64,000 nt of DNA, taken from Sycobia sp. Sy_11. Its lineage: Eukaryota > Arthropoda > Insecta > Hymenoptera > Epichrysomallidae. Below the pieces are notes generated by a model, which was not told where the DNA came from, did no database searches, and worked only from the letters and a program-made list of their open reading frames with translations. Of the stretch, positions 9,761 to 22,867 are shown piece after piece (positions within the stretch are counted from its first letter, which is position 1; each line of letters begins with the position of its first letter). The stretch spans positions 1,493,001 through 1,557,000 of the forward strand of contig JACCIC010000004.1 of the NCBI GenBank assembly GCA_018907035.1, given 5' to 3'. A program made the position numbers and the translations under genes.

Positions 9761-12436
9761 TATCCTAAACTTTCTTGCTGAAAACAGATTTGATGAGTAT
9801 TTGAAGTATGCATATTTCTTCAATGTACAAATATATATATAATAATATCTATTATAATTATGGCGTCCAATCAAATATTAATCTAATAAACGATTAGTAA
9901 TTAATTGATATTAAAAATATCTAACTGAAAAGAAAACTATATTCTCGTGCACAAAAATATCTTACAGTTATTTTTGATCTGACTGATATCGCTTTAGTAA
10001 ACGGAAATGTGATAAATAAACGAAACAAAATGCATCTATTAAAACAATTTGTAATTGTTTACTGTTATAATAATGAAATTAAATATTATTCAAAAGTATT
10101 TACATAACATTCATCTATAACAAATATTTGGTTATTTTATTATTATATAAAGATAGAAAAAGAAATAACTTATAAAAATTATTTTTCTTATAGTTTTTAT
10201 TTTTATATATCCATAATTCAAAAAACTTTGTAATCTCTTTCAAATCATAGTGAATACAAATATATAAAAAAATATAAAACAGTGAACAATAATTTTTTTA
10301 GAAAATTTCGAAAAGTGTCAATTCCAATTTAAAGATTTATTGCAAATTATTGTTAAATGTACAAGTATACATTTTTATGCTTGCTTTTGCAAATTACAAT
10401 CAAGAAAATTTAGCTGAAGATCTATAAACTAATATATATGTTGCTTACGAGACACAAAATTGCTCAACTTGTTGTCTCTGATTTTTATTTTCGTATTTTT
10501 CATAACAATTCAAAATCGATATATTTTATAAATAGCCCTGCAGTTGGGTATCGCTTTCATTCAATCTATTTTTAAAATCTACTGAAAAGCATAAATGTAT
10601 TCTCTGATGGGTTGCCACAAAATTCAAATAAAGACTAAGTTTCACTGTTTTTAATATTCAATATTTATTTAGTTTTTTTCTATTTTAAATTTATTAAGAA
10701 TATGTATCATGTAATATAACTAGTGTAGTTACAATAAAAGTATCTTTAATTCAGACTGTTGTTGAATTTCAAGGATTCACGAAATTTTATCATATTTAAT
10801 ACATGAGACACCTCTGTTTTTCATTAAAATCACATACTGAATAGGTTAGGACCTCAGAAACACTTGAAGTAACTCTTCCAAATGTTTGTAGTTAAGTAAG
10901 AGTTTAAAGTAAAATCTTATAAATATCTTAAAAATATAATTTTTAATTGCTTATAAAACAAAATCATTACTATTAAAACACTGAAAGCAGGTTTCTTTAA
11001 ACTATAATTTGTATTGTTAATAATAAATAACGTATAGATAATACACACCCTTAAAGATAAATAATTACAAAATATTACATGTTATATTTTTTTTAATAAT
11101 CTTTTCATTTTATTTTTTTATTAATCTGCCAATTTTCAATACACACATAAATTATAATTTATATTATAATAATAACAGTGCGCGCGCGTGCGTGTGTGTG
11201 TTGTGTGTGTGCCTTTGTGTATGCGTGTGCGTGCCTATGTCTGTATATGAATTTTATATAACTCACGTTAACCCATGAATGCCGAAACAATTATTTTTGG
11301 ATACACATAGAAAAAATATCGTTCCAAAATACAATACAGAATGAAAAAACGCTACCAGTAGATATAATGCACTCTTCTTTTTTATTCCTATATTCATTTT
11401 CAGATATAACTCTACCTACGGAGTAAAATTAGGGTGTAAATGGAAGAGACGTCATTCACAAAAAACTTGATGGGCTAAACGATAGAAAAATCTGCTCTTT
11501 AACTGAGTAACGTTTTAGTTTTATTTTATGCGACGTACTATGAGCTACTATGAGTCATTTATAACGCAGTATAAGTAAATTACCATCACCGCTTACAAGT
11601 GAAAATAGGATATTTTTCAAATAAATGAAAAAACTTTGTTTTTTAGCAGAAGGAGATATTTGAAATTTTCATGTATTCAAAGATATTTATATCGATGATC
11701 AGCCTCTTAGACATTTGAAAACGATCTTCTTATAGGAAAAAAATAAATAATAATATGTATATTATTAAATTAGTACCAAAGTATAATAGAAAAGAAAATA
11801 AGAACTAAACAATAATAAAATAATTTAAAGAGTAAGTATGTTTCATTGTTTCTTTATTTCTACATAATATAATCAATATTAAGTTTGAAAAAAAATTATG
11901 TTTGAAAAAAAAATTTCGTTTTTTTTGAAAATATCTACTGTGGTTATTGATTTTTTCCAACCTAGTTTCTAGTTAATTCAGTGCCAAGTTAATTATAAAA
12001 TGAAAAAAATTAAATTATTGTATTGAATCTTTATAAGTTAATTTCGTATATTATATGAAAAATATATTTTTCTACTTCGAACACAATATTGTGTTATTGA
12101 TGGGGAATTAGCTTCTATATCTTGACAATAATCTGACCAAATATTTTGAAAGAATTATGTACAAAACTAACTAATGATGAAAAGCAGTAAAAATTTTTGT
12201 CCTAAATAATTTAAACTATTAGATAACATTTAAACATAAAGTATTATCTTGTATTCTCTAAAACTGTTAATTAATTTTAATTTTACAAATAATCCAAATC
12301 GAGATCGAACCTCTGCTAAGTAACGACAAAATCTAAACTTTAAAATATTATATTTTAAACATACATCTTTGGAGGATGAACTTTCGAAACTTTTTTCGAA
12401 TATTTATTTAGTTTCATTTATCAACTAATGACATTT
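9761..12436. other. AT-rich non-coding DNA
   Basis: A long AT-rich stretch has only scattered short frames and I see no gene. Its only distinct landmark is a GC/GT-rich simple repeat at 11,178-11,235. Confidence 0.6.
11178..11235. repeat. (GC/GT)n simple repeat
   Basis: An alternating purine-pyrimidine run (GCGCGCGTGCGTGTGTGTG and similar) stands in AT-rich DNA. Such runs can adopt Z-form. No other role is implied. Confidence 0.9.
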
Positions 12437-12520
12437 TTTATTGATCTTACAGTTCTATTATAATGGCAGTCAGGCTGTGATTGTTTATAGCCACCTCCAA
12501 AGAATATAAGAATTTGAATT
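12437..12520 (+). repeat. Dispersed repeat, 'GGTCTTA...GACAGTCAG' family
   Basis: This segment (TTATTGATCTTACAG, then AATGGCAGTCAGGCTGTG, then CCACCTCCAAAGAAT) aligns with 14,655-14,735. Partial relatives occur at 30,436-30,560, 39,930-39,975 and, reversed, at 58,650-58,710. Confidence 0.6.
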
Positions 12521-12565
12521 TAAAAAATTATAATTATAAATTATATTCATAAATATAATATTATA

Positions 12566-12667
12566 CCAGTATCCTCGTCTCGCCTTCATCGGAGATAATA
12601 ATTTAACGAATTTATTAAACAGTTCCATAATATATATGCAAAAATACTGTATTTATAAATCTATATT

Positions 12668-12736
<69 letters not shown>

Positions 12737-12995
12737 ATACAACTTCTACGGTTTAATCTTGTACTTTTGTGTTCGGACGGTAAAAAAAGAGGTCCAGGTA
12801 TCTCGGGTCTTTTTTCGTGTTCGAGAGATATAATGTAATGTCTAAGTGTCTCGAAAGAAACTTCTACGGGAAGTTTTGTGTTCAGCTGATAGAATACAAG
12901 ACTCCCCATAGAAGTCGCCTAGCGACACCTGAACATCGTATTCTGCCGCCCGAATATGAAACTATATTTCCCCGTAGAAGTGGTATGCAAGATGT

Positions 12996-13044
<49 letters not shown>

Positions 13045-13322
13045 ATATTTTTCTATTTAAAATTCGCTGCGAAATAGCACCTTTTTGAAGCAGACGCTCA
13101 GATAGTACCTTTTTATACGGAATCATGCTATATATAATTATATAGTTATCGTATTGTTGGTATAGTAATTTCCTATTTTTCCATCTTTTTTGTTGAATTT
13201 GAAAAAAAATATAACCTATGTTCTTCCGAAGATGATATAGAATATATATTTCGAATTTCCGAGCAATTTTTTGTTTAACGTGTACAAACAAAAACACGCT
13301 TTACTTTTATCAATTAGTATGA
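12566..13322 (-). mobile_element. Non-autonomous Helitron, copy 1
   Basis: Read on the minus strand, the element begins TC at 13,322 (TCATACTAATT..., then AAAGCGTGTTTTTGTTTGTAC). It ends at 12,566 with a GC-rich hairpin-like segment followed by CTGG, next to a T. It lies between A and T, with no target duplication, as Helitrons do. Its length (757 bp) and both ends match copy 2 at 28,681. It contains (TA)n runs at about 12,668-12,731 and 12,996-13,041. At 12,853-12,984 there is an imperfect palindrome built on CTTCTACGGGAA. There is no Rep/helicase coding, so movement would depend on an element elsewhere. Confidence 0.8.
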
Positions 13323-13529
13323 TATGATATACATATGATTAATGATATTAATACTGATTACGAAATAAAAATCACGAAATAAAAATTAATAAAACTTACG
13401 AAATTTAAATAAAAATCTATAAGAACCCATCAGAACCCTTTATATGTACAAAATTGCATCGAAGTCACCTGAACATTAAAATAATTTAATCTATGTTTGC
13501 GAATTACATAGCAAGGGAATAGTCTAATA

Positions 13530-13610
13530 ACTATTTTTATTCTTTAAGAACACGCTTTGTCTTAGATAGCATAGAATAAATTAGTATGAAATGATATAAC
13601 ATGATGATAT
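13530..13610 (-). mobile_element. Fragment of the same Helitron family (5' end)
   Basis: On the minus strand, AGACAAAGCGTGTTCTT matches the 5' subterminal part of copies 1 and 2. The upstream ATCATTTCATACTAATTTA resembles the TC start. The rest of an element is not recognised. Confidence 0.5.
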
Positions 13611-14640
13611 GATAAACTATAAACTTTCACTGCCCTGAAATATTACTATAGGTAGCAAACTATGTCCCCTCGATCAACTTATCTACCCATACCTTAAAAT
13701 TCGACGTTTCGAGCATGTTCCGGATTCTACGTCAAGAGCATGACCAGTTTAAATCTTCATTAATAAATAAACAAAATAATAATTTTAAAAAAAGTTATAC
13801 AACGGTAAACATTATGGGGACTTCCAGTGGACCTGGCACAAACAATAAAAATCAGACATTAATATGTCAATTGTGGTCATCGTGTAAACTAAAAACTAAG
13901 CAAAAAAGTAATATTTGAATTTGTGCTCAGATTTGAAGAAGAAAAATAATCAATTCTAAAGAAGCATACAATAGATACTTTCTAGAATGAATTGTTATCT
14001 TTAAAGTACTGATTAAAAAACAAAACTCAAACAAAAATTTGAAATACATAAAATGGTCTAAAGGCAGCGTAAAACTTGGCGATTTGCCGAGTACAACATG
14101 TGTAAACTCAGTTGCATACCAATAAACAGTAGTTAAAGATATTTTTTTAAACAAGGGCTTTAAGGACATTGCATTATAGTAGAAGCCTAGAACCGATGGA
14201 TTTCGCGCTATACTTTTTCTATAGAAAAAGAATTCAACCCTTTAAGGCGAAATTAATGTAGCAGGAATATACCTCGGCACGTATTTGACACTAAGTCAAC
14301 GGCATGATCCTTAAGGTAATATTGCGCGAAGCGCATTTTGATTATGAGTTGCGTTGATTCTTGAAAAGAACTATCGCGCTATAGAGCCTTGTTAATTATT
14401 GTTTATTTCGCTGTTGAGATTTGTAATTATGAACTGCTGCCAATTTACCGCTACATAGTTCGTAATTATCTCTCTCACTTCCACGGATACGTAGATTGTC
14501 AGTGGCATGAATGATTTAATAATTGATCCCATATTTAAAAATGTGGCCGAACGTGAATGTAATAACGGTTTATGAAATTAAAAACATTATTACGTGATTA
14601 CTTTTTTATATACATTAAAATTGAAAGCTGTACATATGTA
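13611..14640. other. AT-rich non-coding DNA
   Basis: I see no gene. A small GC-richer patch around 14,170-14,400 includes the hairpin-like GCGCGAAGCGC at about 14,322-14,334. It is probably an old repeat of unknown kind. Confidence 0.4.
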
Positions 14641-14641
14641 C

Positions 14642-14864
14642 TTAATAAATATTTTTATTGGTCTTACTATTAACTGAGATAATGACAGTCAGACTATCCT
14701 TTTTATTATCACCCCCGAAGAATCTGAAATAAAACTTATTACTAAAAATAAATTAGATTACAAATTAAAAATATTAAAATAAAATAATTACTAAATAAAA
14801 TAAATTAATTTTATTTAATATATTATATTATTAAGACTGAAAGACCAATAAAAATATTTATTAA
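14642..14864. repeat. 24-bp perfect inverted repeat around 175 bp
   Basis: The sequence TTAATAAATATTTTTATTGG plus TCTT at 14,642-14,665 recurs as its exact complement at 14,841-14,864. The left part continues into the dispersed GACAGTCAG family also seen at 12,437. This may be a small inverted-repeat element or two copies facing each other. Confidence 0.75.
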
Positions 14865-15642
14865 TAGTTAAAACTAATCTATAATGTATATAAAAATTAT
14901 ATACATTAAAAGTTAAAGAAACTTTATTGAAGATTTAAAAATGAGATTATTAATTAGACATTGGCCTGACCATGTCACATTTGTTCTACTTCCCTATAAT
15001 TTTTCATAAAGTCCTAACCTCAAAACCATGTTTTTGTATTTTAAATATATTTCAATGCGAACATAAAAATTAATTTTTCCTACGAGCGATTTTACTCACT
15101 TACTTCACTTCGCCGTGAACTGTTTAATGAAATAAATAACCTATTTACACTATGTTCAAATGTATACTAATATAAGTATGTATTGAAATGAGTTTTTGAA
15201 AAATTCCAATTATACTACTCTACGTTGATACAAAAAGTATAAAAAATGCTAGATTTTTTTTTTAATCTAAATAATTTTGTAAAAATAGGAACCAATTCCT
15301 ACGATTCGTCACAGAAAACTTGAAGTATTTTAACGAGCAACGATAAGAAATAAATAAACCCATACTCTCTTGAATCGCCATTTATACACCCAGTGCTACA
15401 ATTTAAACGGACAGCAGGTATGTAAGTGGTTCGCATTATTAGTCAGTCAGCACCGTAGAAAAAAAAATGATTCCTCAAATAGATGTAACAGTGCATGTGC
15501 AGGTATGGGCGGATTTTGATAAAAAGGATGCAGGCCATCGCCGAAGAAAGTAGAAGAATGGAGAAAGAGCTTTAGAGGGGCGAAAAATCTGAAGAAGTAA
15601 TTAGGATGGAAATAATCGACATGATCATAACTGCCAGATTTT
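14865..15642. other. AT-rich non-coding DNA
   Basis: No feature is recognised before the start of the pyrimidine-rich tract. Confidence 0.5.
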
Positions 15643-15828
<186 letters not shown>

Positions 15829-16010
15829 CACGCACTGGACCACTGGCGCGCTCTCGCCATTTTTGGATTCCCCACTTTTGGGCGATCGTCGGCGCAGGGC
15901 CACCAGCATACATACGCATCCCCGCACGGCCCCGGAGCGAGCGAGCGACGACGCCGAGCTTTCGCAGCGCGCTCGGCACTCGACACGCGTCGCTCTGAAC
16001 GTTCGGGTAG
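15829..16010 (+). other. Candidate non-coding exon, possibly a tropomyosin first exon
   Basis: This is a GC-rich, CpG-rich block in AT-rich DNA. It ends in a perfect splice donor (TAG|GTAAGT, GT at 16,011). The next gene downstream, tropomyosin, needs an upstream exon, because its first coding exon starts after an acceptor. The link is inference. The ORF across it on the minus strand is low-complexity and unlikely to be real. Confidence 0.35.
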
Positions 16011-16135
16011 GTAAGTTTTTTTTCCAAAAGAATAAGCTACTCCTCGGTCTTTCTTTTCGCATATATACATAACAAACGGCGATTTACAAATTTACAAACC
16101 GGGCCGAGCTTTTCGCCTAAACTTTTGCCTCTCGC

Positions 16136-16137
<2 letters not shown>

Positions 16138-16192
<55 letters not shown>

Positions 16193-16378
16193 GTATATGT
16201 ATATTTATATACTTTTCTCGCTCTTTTTATACTTAAGCTATACATATTATAGATACATGTACATCTTTATAATTTGTACAAGTGTGTGATCATATATACA
16301 TATGTATATATAATATACCATCGTCTGCTGCACCCGCTGCTGAGATTTTTTATCTACTTATATCTACATATCTATATA

Positions 16379-16430
<52 letters not shown>
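16138..16430. repeat. Two (TA)n tracts
   Basis: TA runs at about 16,138-16,190 and 16,384-16,425 flank a short pyrimidine-rich segment. Confidence 0.95.
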
Positions 16431-16431
<1 letters not shown>

Positions 16432-16520
16432 ATAAGTCGCCGCTGCTGCCTAATGGGTCTCTCTGTGTGTTTGTGTGTGTATATCTATCTTACTTCTGGC
16501 TTGGGATCGTTTCCATATCG

Positions 16521-16640
16521 TATAAAAGTGCTAATTTCTGGGAGAGCTTCCGTTCTCGTAAGCACCGGAGGAGGAGTAAACGTATCCACTATGCTTTCGC
16601 CTGTAACCATCGTCTCTCGTTGCCGCGAGAGCGCTGGACA
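16521..16640 (+). promoter_or_regulatory. Possible TATA promoter and first non-coding exon
   Basis: TATAAAA at 16,521-16,527 is followed about 25-30 bp later by a GC-richer segment (16,551-16,640) that ends in a good donor, GACA|GTAAGTT, with GT at 16,641. Muscle tropomyosin genes commonly use a 5' non-coding exon, so this is a candidate start for the gene at 25,367. It is unproven, since TATA-like strings are common in this AT-rich DNA. Confidence 0.3.
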
Positions 16641-16959
16641 GTAAGTTACATTGTATATAAAGCTTTATTAATATTTATCTGCGCTTTCTCGCTCTCCTCT
16701 CCCCATAGATTTAAATTTGTTTGAATATCCACGTACTAACACTCCTGACCAATTTCTATGTTGAATTATAATAGAGATGTATATCCGCATGACTAGCCAT
16801 CTCTCCCTCACCCCTATCATCGAACCTGTGCAAGGTATCAGCTGGTGATCGTGGAAGTTTGTGTCATAGAGAATTAATTATAACGGAAGGAAGGGAACAT
16901 ATGTAATCGTGTAAATTTATAAAACCAGTGTGAACAATAACGCGAGTTTTGAGCAACCG

Positions 16960-17110
16960 GGCGCCTGGGTGGATAAAACTGACGCGACACGGGGAGCCCC
17001 GCGCAAAAGAGGAGGAGGAGGAGGACGGGGGTCGCGGGAGCCCGAGTCGGACGCAAATAGCTCAAGTTTAGTGATATGCTCCTTTGCGGTGTGAGCCCCG
17101 CTCGTTCTAA
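16960..17110. other. GC-rich block
   Basis: About 150 bp are strongly GC-rich, with a (GAG)n run near 17,010. There is no convincing gene. It belongs to the series of GC-rich islands between 15.8 and 21.3 kb. Confidence 0.4.
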
Positions 17111-17503
17111 ATTTCGAAAATTTATTCAACTCGCACTGGGAGACTTTTCATGTATATATATAATATACATACAATAATATAAAAGATTAAATATACACAT
17201 ATATATATAAATTCTGAATAAGGAAGTGATCTTGGTAGATTCGTTGCCGATGCGCTTCTATGCCGATCTCGAGCCGTTCGACTTTCGGACTAAATTCCCA
17301 AAGATATATGTATCTATATATAATATTCAAATAGGCGGTAACCCGATACCGATCTATTAATAATTCCTCTTACTGCGTGTATTATCGAAAAAAAATCAAA
17401 AATCTTTTTAAAAGTGTACTTCCATTCGTTATATACGGTTTTAAAGCATCAATTTTATATTTACCAAAAATATATAAAGGTTCGCAAAACAGATTTTGTA
17501 ACA

Positions 17504-17638
<135 letters not shown>

Positions 17639-17666
17639 CGATGTGCGTGAGTGCGTGTGGCGCGTG

Positions 17667-17670
17667 GTGT

Positions 17671-17760
<90 letters not shown>
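17667..17760. repeat. (GT)n tract
   Basis: About 45 GT units in a row follow the CT tract after a short GTGCGTG-rich bridge. Confidence 0.95.
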
Positions 17761-17761
<1 letters not shown>

Positions 17762-18179
17762 ATAATATACTTTATTATTAATTTATTTGTTATATAACAT
17801 TGAAAAGGGTGCAAGCTTTAATAATAACCTTGAACATGCCTTTTTTATACCATTTCAATCAAATGTTCAAATCGTAGTTGAAGTTAAATAGACTGTTAGT
17901 GTTATAGACATTTAATGTTATTATAAACTCTTCGTGTCATAAGGAAATAAAAATATCAATTTTTGAATAAATTTATAATTCTGAATTTTGTCACGATTCG
18001 TATGATTTTAAAAAGAACGAACAAAAATATGTATTTATCTATTTATAAACATTTCTTAAGAAAAACACATTGGTATTATTTGCTTGCTTCATACGTCCGA
18101 ATTACGAGTAAGAAATTTTACTTGCTAGTCTGAAAATTGACAGCGGAAAGAGAAAAAGGTAGATAACATAGATAGATAT

Positions 18180-18450
18180 TGCTCAAGGGGCTGAAATTGA
18201 GAAAGAGGGGGGGGGAGGAGATAGAAAGAGAGAGAGAAAGAGGGGGGCGAAAAAGAGAGGAAGAGGTAAAGGGAACGGCGAAAAACTGGGAAACTCATTC
18301 TCTCAGCGGAATTAGGTCATAGAGGCTTTAAAAAAAAGAATGACAAGGAAGCGTGTGAAGACGCGTAGGTGGAAAGAAAAACGAATGCAATGGGGAAATT
18401 TGTAATAGGGGAAGAGGTGGAGAAGAGGGAGGAAGCGAGACAGAGAGTGC

Positions 18451-18494
<44 letters not shown>

Positions 18495-18500
18495 AGAGAA
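18180..18500. repeat. Purine-rich (GA)n-type segment
   Basis: About 320 bp have almost only purines on the + strand, including G runs and a clean GA run at about 18,455-18,488. The minus-strand frames over it are low complexity. Confidence 0.85.
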
Positions 18501-18769
18501 GGAAAGATGGAAAGGGAAAGATCGTGAATGCGCACATTCTTGCCAAATTCTATTTTAAAAACTCTTGAGCAATCGCCTCGATGGAAAGAAACGCGCGCGA
18601 TCTTGCACGTCCGAGATATACGAACGTTATAGCAAGTTATAACGAGTGTAATAATAAAAAAAAAAAAAAACAAAGAAAAGAAAAACCAAAAAATTGGAAA
18701 AATTTCAAACACGAGTGATTGAAAACCGTATGGAGCTCTTTGCCATCGTTTTAATCTATGCATCAAGGT

Positions 18770-19010
18770 CGTCACGGGCCTTCATCTCGACTTTCGCGTG
18801 CGCAACAATCGTGCCGACAGCGTTTTGGGCGAATTTCTATTAGGGAGGAGGGAAACGCGCAAGCTCTTCCCGCTTCCCTCTTTCTCCCAGGAATTCGCAC
18901 AATGGCATTAGATCCGTGATCAAGTATCCAAGGCACGCGGGCGTCGCGCGAGTCGCAAAGTCCGAGCGAGCTTTTGATTGTAAGAGCGTCTCCGATGCTC
19001 ACTCGAACTA
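18770..19010. other. GC-rich block, no gene recognised
   Basis: CpG-containing sequence with open frames on both strands shows no family resemblance. It is another member of the islands upstream of tropomyosin. Confidence 0.35.
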
Positions 19011-19109
19011 TGTTTGTGTATATACATACATATACATATATGTGAGTCGATGTGCGAAAGTCGAGATTATTCGAGTTTTCTTGTACGTGTATGCGTGCCA
19101 CTTATAATG

Positions 19110-20250
19110 CAAATAAATTAAGATTATATAGTAATTACAATTATGCTATCGCGCCTAGACTTGTAATCGATTAGCATGTTAAGGATATACTAATTTTTGA
19201 GAAATTAAAAAAGAAATCAATTCTGCTATTTATGACAGTATTTGAAGACTTTTCAAAATTATTGCGTTTACTTTTTACTTTATTCTGAACAATAACTTAG
19301 ACTTTGTATTTTTCATTTATTGAAAATGTAATTTGACTTAGGAGAAAACGCTAATATTATGCTGAACACAACTTTTTAATTCAAATAAATAGCTATGTCA
19401 ATCCTTGTAAACAAATGGTTATTCATTAACTACATAAATAGTTTATTTCAATTAATAAAATATTTTTTTTTAAATAATAAACTTATGTCGAGTCAAAAAA
19501 TATTTCTCCGCTCTAGTAAATAATTTTTTAATAAAAATAGTACATTTCGAAATGCGTGTAACTATTTTTTAGCTCGCGAAACAGTTTACAGAGAAATCTT
19601 ACAAGCTAAAAATTACTTTTCATATTAATATTGAACTACATAGTTTGCACTGTAAAAGTTGAAAAAAAAATCGAGAAATTATGATGCCGAGGCGAGAAAG
19701 ATGCAAAAACAATTTATTCGTTTAGAAGGAATGAAATAAATAATTCTACACTTGCACAAATTAACTTCCAATGATATGTATTATTATATTATAAATATAA
19801 ATTATTAAAATACCGACAAGTTTCGTCAGTATGTTTTATTTATAATTATTTATAATCATTAGTATGTTTCATTATATTTTTTTTTGATTGACGAATGATA
19901 TAAGACAGTTTTAAGTTTGAATTGGTTTCAAATTCATAAGTATTAATAATAATAAATAAATTTTATTTATTGTAAATGTATAGAACAGCATTGAAATAAT
20001 CATAAACTTAGATTGTGGGGATGGAACAGGGAATGATACGAAAACAAGGAATACAACCATTGTTTACGTCAGTCAGAGCTGATGCATAATGGTTACCTAC
20101 GTAATCGTTGTTTTTCCCCATTTATATATTGTAGAATAAGGGAACTTATAAACTAAAATAACACAAATCCCTGAAACTGTCGTAATATAGTTCAAAGTAT
20201 ATTATTATCCTTTTAATATATATAATCTTAAGAAAACATCCGTTGTTCTA
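19110..20250. other. AT-rich non-coding DNA
   Basis: Nothing is recognised here beyond random short frames. Confidence 0.5.
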
Positions 20251-20587
20251 GATCAGGACAGTATATTATATTCTTCGTTTATATTAATCGAATCTCGGCC
20301 GATGACGGCTACTCTATAACGCATATAGACTATTCTACTTAAAAACTCAAAAATAACAACGGCTCTCGAAAGCGCTTGTTTTCGTATATATATATATATA
20401 AATCGCGCGGAGACTTTTTTTCGGACGTCAAACTTTCCTCCGATCTAATTTTCGATCGTATATAACTTCCCGAGTTTCATCAGCCCCCTTCTCTCACTCC
20501 GCGTTGACGTTCGATCCTATAACATTTGGATAAAATGTATTAATAGCCGCGTAAAAACTCCGTCAACCGAGCTTACTCATACGCGCC

Positions 20588-20591
<4 letters not shown>

Positions 20592-20644
<53 letters not shown>
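20592..20644. repeat. (TA)n microsatellite
   Basis: A plain TA run directly before a possible acceptor site. Confidence 0.95.
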
Positions 20645-20649
<5 letters not shown>

Positions 20650-20660
20650 CGTTCTTTCAG

Positions 20661-20759
20661 CTCTCGCGGGCGAGCTTTCGGGAATGTCTCGTTCTAGAAA
20701 AAGAGCGAGAGAGCGTCACGCATCGTCGCGCGGGTGCGCTCTCCCTTCTCGTATCACCG
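20661..20759 (+). other. Possible internal non-coding exon
   Basis: A GC-rich 99-bp segment is bounded by a pyrimidine-rich acceptor (TTCGTTCTTTCAG, ending at 20,660) and a donor, CCG|GTAAAA, at 20,760. It could be a second 5' untranslated exon of the tropomyosin gene. There is no supporting protein homology. Confidence 0.25.
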
Positions 20760-20799
20760 GTAAAAATAACGGTGAATTTTTGTGCATGTATTATACGCG

Positions 20800-21260
20800 C
20801 GGTCGTTCGATCGGCGCGGAAGCGTCGCACCCGCACGCCCGTGCTTTCGAGGACATGGGAAGGTGAAGCGCATAATGTCGCCTATATACTACGTATGCAT
20901 GTACATATTGCCTTTGCTCCCTATATACTCTATAATGCGTTTCCCGCGTGCACGCCCGCGTTGTTTTGCAAAATATATATGCCTTCGCGGTGTATACGCG
21001 CCTAAGAATAGAGCCTCGTTCTCGAAAATCCCCTCACCCCTCCGATCCCCGCCCGCGCGTTCTTATTTCAGAAATTTTCACGGCGGATCCCGAGGAGAGG
21101 AGAGTAGATCGGGTGTCGGTGAGCCGGGCGGGCGACCAAGTTAAGCTTTACCCGCGCGGGCTCGCGCGCCGAGCTTGCAGCGAGCAAAAGCGAGCGGACG
21201 AGAGCCCGAGAGGAATGGCAGTGAAGCTGGAAACGGCCGTGCCGCCGGAGCCCCATGTAT
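20800..21260. other. GC/CpG-rich island
   Basis: This is the largest GC-rich block of the upstream region, peaking at 21,040-21,260 and followed by a (GA)n run at 21,301-21,341. Frames are open on both strands because stop codons are AT-rich, and none is recognisable. It is a candidate promoter island. Confidence 0.4.
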
Positions 21261-21289
21261 ATAATATGCGCGAGCGTGAGACCAAGAGA

Positions 21290-21345
<56 letters not shown>

Positions 21346-21727
21346 AAGAAGTTCACACACATCAGTATGCCACTGGTTCTTTCTCATTCTCACTCTCCGC
21401 CTCTTGCGCAGCGACCGCGGAATTATTAATAGTCTTCTGCTCTATTGCTATTTCCGTAGATATCTGTTCTACCAGTCTCTCCTCACCCCTTCCCCTCTCT
21501 TTCTTTTTTCCTCTCTCTCTTTTAAAACAATTTTATAAAATGTTAAATAGACATGTTTCAGAATTTATACAATTATTTCTATTAGAGCTATAATTTAGAT
21601 ATGAAAGATATATATGAAAATCAATAAAAAAATTAATAAAAATATACTCAAACACATAGGCAAATATGAAAAATAATTATGATTATATGAATAAACATAT
21701 ATATTTACTATAACTTTAATTTTGAAA

Positions 21728-21730
<3 letters not shown>

Positions 21731-21781
<51 letters not shown>
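21731..21781. repeat. (TA)n microsatellite
   Basis: A plain TA run. Another lies at about 22,408-22,452. Confidence 0.95.
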
Positions 21782-21785
<4 letters not shown>

Positions 21786-22405
21786 TGTACACCTAATCAT
21801 AGGAATACTGGTATGAAAATTTAGAAATACATAAAATAATAAAGTAATCTTCAAACCAATGATGGTAAAAAATTATCGGAGTCTTATTTCGTAATTACAA
21901 GCTTAACCGCATGCTCAATTTGCTGTAATTTTTTACATTGAAATAGCCTATGCATACTTGATATCATACATTGCAGACGTTCGCACGTTAAACGCAATTA
22001 TCTTCTCTTTATCATTCGTATATATGGATCGTAACATACACAAATTGCATATGTAGTTTAAAAATACTAACTCAAATGATGTCACTTTTTTGACACTCGC
22101 AAAAGTTTTGGTGCATAAACGTGGACATCAAACAACTTTGCATAAATGTATTGTCTTAAAAGTTAAGAAACCAAATTTAATATAGACGTTTATTCGTTAT
22201 AAAATCATTCGCATTATTTTTTGTGACTTTATTACTTTCCATTTTTTAAAATTTACGTTACTTGTAAAATTATTTACGTACTTATATTATACTTAATAAT
22301 TTTTCAATTAAATTGATTTGTTATTGTGCATTAAATCTACCTTAAGATAAATTGTATTTTTATAAAATTCATTTTTACCTGTAAGTAATCAAATTTTTAT
22401 TGAAA

Positions 22406-22455
<50 letters not shown>

Positions 22456-22793
22456 CATCAAATATATACGACTACCACATAATTAAGTAAAAATATAGTT
22501 AGTGTACCATCGATTAGTGATACTATAAGTACACTATTTGTCAGTAGAGCCATAGTATATACTATTCAGTTATTACATGTACAGAAATTATATTACAATA
22601 GAATGTTTACTTTTACATCATGGTGCAGTAAATTCCAGAAAAATATACAGAAAATATAATATTAGTAAAAATATTTTTACTAATTACTTCCCTTTTGTTT
22701 TATCCAATTTGATTTTTCACGTATATGTATTCTAAAATATTTTTTTAATTTTTGTATGAAATTATTATATGTAATGTATGTGATATTTCACCC

Positions 22794-22794
<1 letters not shown>

Positions 22795-22866
<72 letters not shown>
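22795..22866. repeat. (CT)n microsatellite
   Basis: A CT run with one TTT interruption near its end, in AT-rich DNA. Confidence 0.95.

Positions 22867-22867
<1 letters not shown>

Noticed and set aside
18038..18047. MEF2-like site CTATTTATAA upstream of tropomyosin
   Set aside because: It fits the consensus, but such AT strings are expected by chance many times in this window.
20948..21538. Frame of 196 aa upstream of tropomyosin
   Set aside because: It spans a (GA)n microsatellite and a GC-rich island, and overlapping frames on the other strand are equally open.
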